From assembly GCA_016202645.1 (NCBI GenBank), contig JACQOF010000136.1, forward strand, positions 1 to 11,151: 11,151 nt of DNA, read 5' to 3'. This document shows, in pieces, positions 6,734 through 11,151 of the stretch. The DNA is from a bacterium (lineage in GTDB: Bacteria; Lindowbacteria; 2-12-FULL-62-27). Under the pieces are notes generated by a model. It was given only the letters and a program-made list of their open reading frames with translations. It searched no databases and was not told the DNA's origin. Positions within the stretch are counted from its first letter, which is position 1; every line of letters begins with the position of its first letter. Position numbers and translations under genes: made by a program.

Positions 6734-7623
6734 TGCGGTTGGCAATCCTGTTCAATGCCGTCGTCTTTGCCGCATTCTGTACCGGCAGGGCGGAGGCGGT
6801 TCCGATCAACGGCGCCGCGGCATTGCCGATTTCCGAGGACGTGTGGCTTGTGCGCCAGCAGGTTCGTTACAACGATCTTGGGAAAGACCGGCAAAACGCC
6901 GGCCGCAAAATGCTTGCGCTGGAGATCCCGGCGCTCTTGGCATACGGGCTTACAGCCGAGGACGGAATTTTTTTCGTGGCGCCGTATGTTCGCAAGGCGA
7001 TGAAAGCCGCCGACGGCAATTGGCGAAGCGCCGAAGGTCTGGGAGACGGCGAGCTCTGGTGGAAACACATTTTCGCGCATGAAGACGCACCGGGGCGCAC
7101 GCGCCGTTGGGCATGGTCCATTGGCGGAAGCATCCCGTTTGGCCGGGACGACGCCACGGACGCGGCGGGGAAACCGCCGCAGACGCTTCAGCCGGCCTCC
7201 GGCGCCGTGGATAAATTCGGCGGCCTGGTCTACAGCGACCAGAGCCTGGATCGCGAATTCGACGTTGACGTATCCTACCGACTCCGTAGTTCTGCAAACA
7301 ATTTTGAGTACGGGGACGTCTTGAAATTCAACCTCTCCTATCAAAAACGATTCAGGCCAAAGGCCATTCCGTCGAGTGGAATGTATACACAGGTCAATTG
7401 GGTCATTGAGGTAAATGGGGAAACGGCCGAGTGGAATCATTCCGATGGCGTTGGCGATCTCAATTCCGGCGGGCGGAAAGTGTTTCTCTGCCCCGGCATT
7501 CAATTCGCCGGCGCGCGAATGATTGCCGAGGCGTCCATTCAAATCCCATTCCTGACAAATCTCACGGGCCGGCAGATCGAAGCGAGCGCCGTCTACGTCC
7601 TGTCCGTTCGGTCGATCTGGTAG
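6733..7623 (+). CDS. Outer-membrane beta-barrel, Phenol_MetA_deg-like, in mer operon
   Basis: 296 residues starting at GTG 6733 (TAGTG overlap with the previous stop, GAAGGAAGG upstream). Signal peptide about 1-20 (LAILFNAVVFAAFCTGRAEA). The mature protein has alternating hydrophobic strands separated by polar turns: RWAWSIGGSIPFG, DVDVSYRLR, VLKFNLSYQKRF and VNWVIEVNG. It finishes with an aromatic tryptophan (SVRSIW), as outer-membrane barrels do. The pattern resembles the 'MetA-pathway of phenol degradation' barrel family often found next to metal transport genes; the family call is by resemblance only. As the last gene of the operon it could let the metal or a ligand cross the outer membrane. 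Confidence 0.7.
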   Translation: MRLAILFNAVVFAAFCTGRAEAVPINGAAALPISEDVWLVRQQVRYNDLGKDRQNAGRKMLALEIPALLAYGLTAEDGIFFVAPYVRKAMKAADGNWRSAEGLGDGELWWKHIFAHEDAPGRTRRWAWSIGGSIPFGRDDATDAAGKPPQTLQPASGAVDKFGGLVYSDQSLDREFDVDVSYRLRSSANNFEYGDVLKFNLSYQKRFRPKAIPSSGMYTQVNWVIEVNGETAEWNHSDGVGDLNSGGRKVFLCPGIQFAGARMIAEASIQIPFLTNLTGRQIEASAVYVLSVRSIW

Positions 7624-7649
7624 GGTTCAGCTGTATCGAAACTAACAAA

Positions 7650-8084
7650 CTAACGGAATGACCCCTTTTCTTTCTGCACGACTCCCCCGGCATCAGACTT
7701 TGAACAGAATGTGTCCGACTCTCGCAGGATGAACAATGTGACAAACGCCGCCAGAACCGGGAGCGCCGCGATGAAGAGATGGTTTTTGCCGAAGGGCGAC
7801 AAGAGTTGTTCATAAGTGGAAATAGTCGAGACGGCGTGGAGGGCAAGTCCCAATCCGTACGTCCACGTTTTCCAGAGGCCGGCCATGATGGCGAGGCTGA
7901 GCAGGCACTCGAGCACGCCAACGACGACCGCCACGTTTGCGGGGATGGTCAGATGGTAGAAGTGGCCGAATATCTTTGTCGTCGTTTCCGGCTCGACCAG
8001 CTTGTCGACCGACCAGAGAAGCAAAAACGATCCCAAGCCCAATCTCAAAACAAAAAGACCGATTTCCAATTTTCCGGCTTTCAT
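7650..8084 (-). CDS. DoxX-family membrane protein
   Basis: 144 residues with four hydrophobic helices (about 6-26, 50-70, 74-90, 103-120). The first has the DoxX-like pattern LFVLRLGLGSFLLLWSVDKL. C60 lies in helix 2 and C127 in the tail, which is polar (SDTFCSKSDAGG). Family members are poorly characterised; some work in thiol-redox balance (mycobacterial DoxX with SseA and SodA) or as small-molecule membrane oxidoreductase subunits. ATG at 8084 is chosen because GGAGGT (8098-8093) lies in the last codons of the response-regulator gene, five bases after which the gene begins. Last gene of its operon, with its stop only 26 bases from the convergent barrel gene. The longer frame from 8279 would overlap the regulator and is rejected. 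Confidence 0.8.
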   Translation of the reverse strand: MKAGKLEIGLFVLRLGLGSFLLLWSVDKLVEPETTTKIFGHFYHLTIPANVAVVVGVLECLLSLAIMAGLWKTWTYGLGLALHAVSTISTYEQLLSPFGKNHLFIAALPVLAAFVTLFILRESDTFCSKSDAGGVVQKEKGSFR

Positions 8085-8089
8085 CCAAA

Positions 8090-8563
8090 TCACCTCCGGT
8101 TTGTTCGCATGACGGATGCGACGGGTTTCTTGATTTTCATCGGCGGCGCGGAATCCGCCTCTGGAGATTCCAACTTCTCCGCCTCGCCTCCAACTGGCGC
8201 CATCTTTCGAACCTTTTCCAGGAGCTTGGCAGAATCGTATGGCTTGAGCAAGTAGTCGTCGGCCCCTGCCTCCATGCATTCGACCACTGTGCCTTTTTCA
8301 GCGTCCGCCGTCAGCATAACAACGCCGATTTGCCGGGTCTTTGGATTGGCTTTGATCCGGCGGCAAACATCGAAGCCCTTCATGCCCGCGCCCATATTGA
8401 CATCCTGCAAGACGAGATTCGGTGCGGCGGCGCGAACCTTATCAATCGCTTCCTCGCCGGTCTGCGCCTCCTCGACTTCGTATCCCTCGTCCGAAAGAAT
8501 GTTTTTCACGCCAAGCCTCAAACTGGATTCGTCGTCAACGATTAAAATTCGGATTTTATCCAT
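8090..8563 (-). CDS. Single-domain response regulator (receiver with short tail)
   Basis: 157 residues. A complete receiver domain: acidic pair D10-D11, phospho-acceptor D54 (LVLQDVNM), T85 (VVMLTAD) and K107 (LLKPYD). The first 115 or so residues fill the domain, and the remaining 40 (SPEADSAPPMKIKKPV) are polar and disordered-looking. No DNA-binding or enzymatic output, so signal output must go through protein contact or a phosphorelay. ATG at 8563 is preceded by GGGAGGG. Fifteen bases after the kinase gene, so it is the likely cognate partner. The end of the gene supplies the ribosome site for DoxX. Confidence 0.92.
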   Translation of the reverse strand: MDKIRILIVDDESSLRLGVKNILSDEGYEVEEAQTGEEAIDKVRAAAPNLVLQDVNMGAGMKGFDVCRRIKANPKTRQIGVVMLTADAEKGTVVECMEAGADDYLLKPYDSAKLLEKVRKMAPVGGEAEKLESPEADSAPPMKIKKPVASVMRTNRR

Positions 8564-8578
8564 CTCTGTCCCTCCCCG

Positions 8579-10114
8579 TTATATTGAAGCCGCCGACACT
8601 TGGGCGACTTTGAACAGAACCGCGAACTCGGCGCCTCGGCCAGGCTCGGAGAAAACTCGAATTTCACCGCCGAGGTCCTCGACAATCCGCCGGGTCAACG
8701 AAAGCCCCAAGCCCGTTCCTTTTTCCAATTGTTTAGTCGTGTAAAACGCCTCAAAAATATGTTCCCGGACTTCCGGCGTCATCCCAACGCCGTTGTCCCG
8801 CACTTTCAATTCGACCCATTCATTCCGAGGACTCATTTCAACCCGCACTTCTCGTCTTCGGCCGTCGGTGACGCCGTCAATGGCGTCGGCGGCGTTCGAC
8901 AGCAGATTGACCACCACCTGTTGAATGAGCGTCTCGTCGCCGACCACGGGCGGGAGATCGCCGGACTCCTCGACGCGCAACTCTGCGCCATGCCGCTCGA
9001 CGACATGCTTCATGATGTCGCACGCGCGGCGGACGGCCAGGGTCAAGAGGACCGGATGGGGCGGCGCGGCCTTTCTTGAGAACCCGCGCAGATTCGACGC
9101 GATCGCCGTCAGCCGTTTCGTTTCGGATTCAAGGGAGTCGATGAGTTCGACGGTTTCCGGAGAATTTTTGGATTCCCGCCGGGCCATCTCCAGGAGCAGG
9201 AGGATGCCGGTCAGGGGGTTGGCGAGTTCATGATAGACCCCGGCGGACATCTCGCCCATCGCGGCGAGTTTGGCCGACTGGACGAGCTGGGATTGGGCGC
9301 GTTTGAGGCGGTCCATCGCCAGTTGCAGTTCGCACGTCCGCTCGACCACGCGGGCTTCGAGGGTTTGGTTGATGTTCTGAAGTTCTTCCGCCGCCGCCAT
9401 CACTTTGTCCATGAGGGCCGCGCGCATTTTCATGATGTCGCCAAATTCGTCGTTTGGCATCTCCCGGTCGGGAATGCGGCAGCGGTCCGCGTCGCCGTTC
9501 ATTTCAGCGGCGTCCGCCTCGATGATCCGATGGATGGGTCTGAGGACGATATTCTTGAGGCTCGAATAGACGCATAGAACCGTCACCCCGATGACAACCG
9601 CCACCAGCCCCAGGATGCGAAGGGCGTAGGCCATAAGTTCCGAGCGCATGCCCGATATGTCCCGGGAAACCACCAGTCGGTCGAACACGCGGCCAGTCGC
9701 TTCCAACCGGATTGGAAAGATTCCATGAAGCATCAGCGCGTCGTTGTCTATCACGGTATGGAAGTTTGATTCCTTCATGGACGGTAGAACCACCTCAGGT
9801 ACGCGGCAACCGCCGTCCAATCCGCACATGACATGATCCGTCCAGGAATTCATATCCTGATCCACGATCATGATATGGATTTTCTGCGTTTTGGCGAGTT
9901 CCCCGATAAAGCGGTCAAACTGCTCCGCTGAAAGACGGGCGGCGCTTTCGGAAAAAAGCATTCCCGCCACGTCCGCTGTCCTCCGGATGGTTTCCGTTTC
10001 GGCCGCCAGAAGCTGTCGCTTTCGGGCCATGACGGAAAACGCCAGGAGCACCGCTTCCACCAGAAAAATGGCCAGCGTGATGTGGACGAGAAGTTTGGCG
10101 CGGACGGAGGTCAC
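8579..10114 (-). CDS. Membrane sensor histidine kinase with cysteine-bearing sensor domain
   Basis: 511 residues. TM1 (about 8-30) and TM2 (about 165-186) enclose a periplasmic domain of about 135 residues containing MCGLDGGCRV (C97, C103). A HAMP-like segment follows (about 187-240), then a coiled coil (about 238-282) and HisKA with MGEMSAGVYHELANPL (phospho-acceptor H295). The HATPase domain has NLLSNAADAI (N box 403-411), RDNGVGM and EKGTGLGLSL (G boxes). Domain order and length are normal for an orthodox kinase. It starts at GTG 10114, overlapping the thioredoxin-like gene stop as GTGA. The C97/C103 pair near the middle of the sensor domain could bind a metal or form a disulfide. Next to CXXC and Cys-rich proteins this suggests a metal or redox signal, which is inference. 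Confidence 0.9.
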   Translation of the reverse strand: MTSVRAKLLVHITLAIFLVEAVLLAFSVMARKRQLLAAETETIRRTADVAGMLFSESAARLSAEQFDRFIGELAKTQKIHIMIVDQDMNSWTDHVMCGLDGGCRVPEVVLPSMKESNFHTVIDNDALMLHGIFPIRLEATGRVFDRLVVSRDISGMRSELMAYALRILGLVAVVIGVTVLCVYSSLKNIVLRPIHRIIEADAAEMNGDADRCRIPDREMPNDEFGDIMKMRAALMDKVMAAAEELQNINQTLEARVVERTCELQLAMDRLKRAQSQLVQSAKLAAMGEMSAGVYHELANPLTGILLLLEMARRESKNSPETVELIDSLESETKRLTAIASNLRGFSRKAAPPHPVLLTLAVRRACDIMKHVVERHGAELRVEESGDLPPVVGDETLIQQVVVNLLSNAADAIDGVTDGRRREVRVEMSPRNEWVELKVRDNGVGMTPEVREHIFEAFYTTKQLEKGTGLGLSLTRRIVEDLGGEIRVFSEPGRGAEFAVLFKVAQVSAASI

Positions 10115-10398
10115 TGTCGTGTTGATCCCGGCGGGGTTCCGTTCACAGATGCGCCGATCTTTTGAGTCATTTTCTCAAGCGTTGGAACGCCGATAAAGAT
10201 GACCTTGCCGTTCAGCACGAAACTGGGCGAGGCGAACACCCGCAGGCGCGCGGCCCGGTCCCGCCACTCTTTTATGTTCCGCCGGACCATGCGCAGACGC
10301 CAGCGGTCCCTCCTGACGAGTTGAAGTTTTCCCCAGAGATCGTCCGCGTCCGGACAGGAGAAACAATTCGGGACGAAAAACAGTTCCAACACGTTCAA
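10111..10398 (-). CDS. Thioredoxin-fold CXXC protein (Thioredoxin_3/glutaredoxin-like)
   Basis: 95 residues. The beginning, LELFFVPNCFSCPDADDLW, places an active-site-like CFSC (C12, C15) after the first beta strand. A cis-proline follows at P58 (FASPSFVLNGKVIFIG), then VPTLEKM, the thioredoxin-fold C-terminal helix. No signal peptide, so cytosolic. The basic helix in the middle (residues 28-52) is unusually rich in arginine. Start is TTG at 10398: AAGGAG lies six bases upstream, whereas the next in-frame start (GTG, 10392) would be too far at twelve. It lies 92 bases after the Cys-rich lipoprotein gene; the gap holds a weak CCCCTT/AAGGGG pairing but no T-run. Probable thiol reductase or metal-carrying cysteine protein serving the adjacent kinase. 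Confidence 0.75.
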   Translation of the reverse strand: MNVLELFFVPNCFSCPDADDLWGKLQLVRRDRWRLRMVRRNIKEWRDRAARLRVFASPSFVLNGKVIFIGVPTLEKMTQKIGASVNGTPPGSTRQ

Positions 10399-10490
10399 AG
10401 CGGTCTCCTTTCATTTCGAAGCCATCATCCCCTTTTAATTCCGGACAGTAAGGGGGGCCGTTTAGCGTCATGCCCGGGACGCGAACGGGG

Positions 10491-10730
10491 TTAGTGGTCG
10501 CTGCCTTTCCAAGAGCCTCCCTTGCCTCCGCAGGGATTGCACGGATTGGCTTTGGCCTTCCCGCCGCACGGGTTGCATGGATTGGCCTTGGCCTTTACTC
10601 CGCACGGATTGCACGGATTGGCTTTCGCCTTCCCCGCGCAGGGATTGCACGGATTCATGCGGCCTTCCTTGTCGCACGCGACAAAGGTCAATGCCGCCAG
10701 CACGAGTCCGCCAACAAAAAGTTTGTTCAT
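10491..10730 (-). CDS. Small Cys-rich repeat lipoprotein (CNPC repeats)
   Basis: 79 residues. An N-terminal hydrophobic segment (MNKLFVGGLVLAALTFVAC) ends with a lipobox-like C19, so the protein is probably lipid-anchored; phenylalanine at -3 makes the lipobox imperfect. From residue 26 there are four 12-residue repeats NPCNPC-x-x-K-x-x-x, each with a CNPC pair (C28/31, C40/43, C52/55, C64/67), eight repeat cysteines plus the lipid cysteine. The first three repeats end KAKA, the last KGGS. The end is GSWKGSDH. Positive charges alternate with cysteine pairs. I recognise no named family. The array suggests soft-metal or thiol-disulfide chemistry at the membrane surface (inference). ATG with AAAGGAGG six bases upstream, first gene before the thiol/kinase cluster. 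Confidence 0.8.
   Translation of the reverse strand: MNKLFVGGLVLAALTFVACDKEGRMNPCNPCAGKAKANPCNPCGVKAKANPCNPCGGKAKANPCNPCGGKGGSWKGSDH
10512..10655 (-). repeat. Four 36-bp tandem repeats encoding 12-residue CNPC units
   Basis: Residues 26-73 of the lipoprotein are four 36-base units in frame. Synonymous and conservative differences (AGKA, GVKA, GGKA, GGKG) mark an old duplication, not a fresh slippage. The copy number may vary between strains. Confidence 0.85.
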
Positions 10731-10790
10731 GCTCTGCCTCCTTTCTGTATCTTTGATGGCTCACTTATCGCACATCCTCGGCGGCCGTTC

Positions 10791-10806
10791 TGTAATACGC
10801 CTTACA
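10791..10806. promoter_or_regulatory. Inverted repeat TGTAA-N6-TTACA upstream of lipoprotein gene
   Basis: TGTAA (10791-10795) and TTACA (10802-10806) flank TACGCC, 61-76 bases upstream of the lipoprotein ATG. A TTGAAA -35-like hexamer lies next to it on the minus strand but has no convincing -10. A five-base dyad can occur by chance; it may be an operator. Confidence 0.25.
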
Positions 10807-10852
10807 TACTTTCAAATTCAGTTCAGGCAGGCGTCTGGGCGTTGAAGTGTTG

Positions 10853-10886
10853 AATAAAACGGGACCGGAACGGGTGTCCGGTCCCG
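10853..10886 (-). terminator. Rho-independent terminator of the right-hand gene
   Basis: On the minus strand a 10-bp perfect stem (10886-10877 with 10869-10860, CGGGACCGGA/TCCGGTCCCG) and a 7-base loop are followed directly by TTTTATT (10859-10853). It lies just beyond the stop (10939) of the truncated right-edge gene and before the lipoprotein gene, so it insulates the two units. The complementary strand lacks a T-run at the other side. Confidence 0.85.
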
Positions 10887-10938
10887 GGTAGATGGGATGA
10901 ACTCGCGGACCTTATCGGCAAAGGAGGAGTTTCCCTCT

Positions 10939-11151
10939 CTACCGTTTGAATTCCACTTGAATGGAAACCGGCTGTTCCTTGTATGAGGTGATTTGATCGG
11001 GCGCCTTAAACTCCTCGTGCCAGAATTTCACGGTGTATGGCCCGGCCGCCGGCGACGCGGCGGCGGCGATTTTGAATCGCCCTTTTTTGTCGGTGATCGC
11101 ATAATAGGAATTCGGCAGGACCAGGAGATACGCGCTCATTTCCGGATGCAC
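10939..11151 (-). CDS. Partial carboxypeptidase-regulatory-like/cupredoxin-associated protein, C-terminal part
   Basis: The last 70 residues of a gene that runs off the right edge; the initial valine (GTG) is probably internal. The visible part reads HPEMSAYLLVLPNSYYAITDKKGRFKI, then PYTVKFWHEEFKAP, ending with an alternating strand VSIQVEFKR. The pattern HPxMxxY plus N-x-Y-x-A-x-T-D-x-x-G-x-F and a later WHE is what I recall from secreted proteins with a C-x-V-H-P copper-type cupredoxin end joined to a carboxypeptidase-regulatory-like beta-sandwich. The cysteine expected before VHP lies outside the window. Its terminator is at 10853-10886. Function and full length cannot be determined here. 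Confidence 0.65.
   Translation of the reverse strand: MHPEMSAYLLVLPNSYYAITDKKGRFKIAAAASPAAGPYTVKFWHEEFKAPDQITSYKEQPVSIQVEFKR

Noticed and set aside
6583-7542. A 319-codon minus-strand open frame
   Set aside because: Opposite to the MerP-like and barrel genes, which both have signal peptides and good ribosome sites; no recognisable motif.
7645-7665. Second copy of the left palindrome arm
   Set aside because: Only GAATGACC is shared with 88-96; the rest differs and it lies in doxX coding sequence. Probably chance.
10175-10471. 98-codon minus-strand frame overlapping the thioredoxin-like gene
   Set aside because: Has an ATG start but its translation has no fold signals, while the other frame shows CXXC and cis-proline motifs in the right order.
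10399-10490. Terminator or leader hairpin between lipoprotein and thioredoxin-like genes
   Set aside because: CCCCTT/AAGGGG pairing is only six bases with a long loop and no T-run follows on the minus strand; co-transcription remains possible.
1-11151. CRISPR arrays, tRNA or rRNA genes, insertion-sequence transposases
   Set aside because: No spaced direct repeats, no cloverleaf-like segment and no transposase-like reading frame were seen by eye.

Overview
The window looks like a piece of a GC-rich Gram-negative genome. The cell envelope is dual-membrane: there are two predicted outer-membrane beta-barrels, periplasmic metal-binding domains, a probable lipoprotein and a possible c-type haem motif. 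The sequence alone does not fix the lineage. The gene density, frequent start/stop overlaps and gene mix would fit a deltaproteobacterial, NC10, Nitrospirae-like or other uncultured environmental bacterium, and this placement is inference only.

Layout, left to right. Positions 1-100 hold a G-tract minisatellite running into a long near-perfect palindrome, and a terminator-like hairpin follows (144-178). Positions 219-4418 (minus) are a tight four-gene operon, read right to left: a GT2 polyprenyl-phosphate sugar synthase, a GT-C type membrane glycosyltransferase, an alginate-export-type outer-membrane barrel, and a FecR-domain protein ending in a CXXCH haem-binding motif. Every junction overlaps. 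A divergent regulatory region (4419-4562) carries a textbook MerR-family promoter with a 20-bp spacer and a 9-bp-arm dyad.

Positions 4563-7623 (plus) are a mer-like soft-metal operon: merR, a CopZ-type [2Fe-2S]/zinc metallochaperone, a MerT with a fused HMA (MerP-like) domain, a second secreted HMA protein with an unrecognised C-terminal half, and an outer-membrane barrel. No mercuric reductase or lyase is present. The set could move a soft metal ion through outer membrane, periplasm and inner membrane to a cytosolic cysteine protein.

Positions 7650-10730 (minus) are a second cluster, read right to left: a small Cys-rich lipoprotein made of four 12-residue repeats with CNPC motifs, a thioredoxin-fold CXXC protein, a membrane histidine kinase with two cysteines in its sensor region, a single-domain response regulator, and a DoxX-family membrane protein. 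The shared thiol theme suggests an envelope metal- or redox-sensing module, and this is the best candidate for an undescribed system here. A rho-independent terminator (10853-10886, minus) separates it from a gene cut by the right edge (10939-11151), which looks like the C-terminal part of a carboxypeptidase-regulatory-like/cupredoxin-associated secreted protein.
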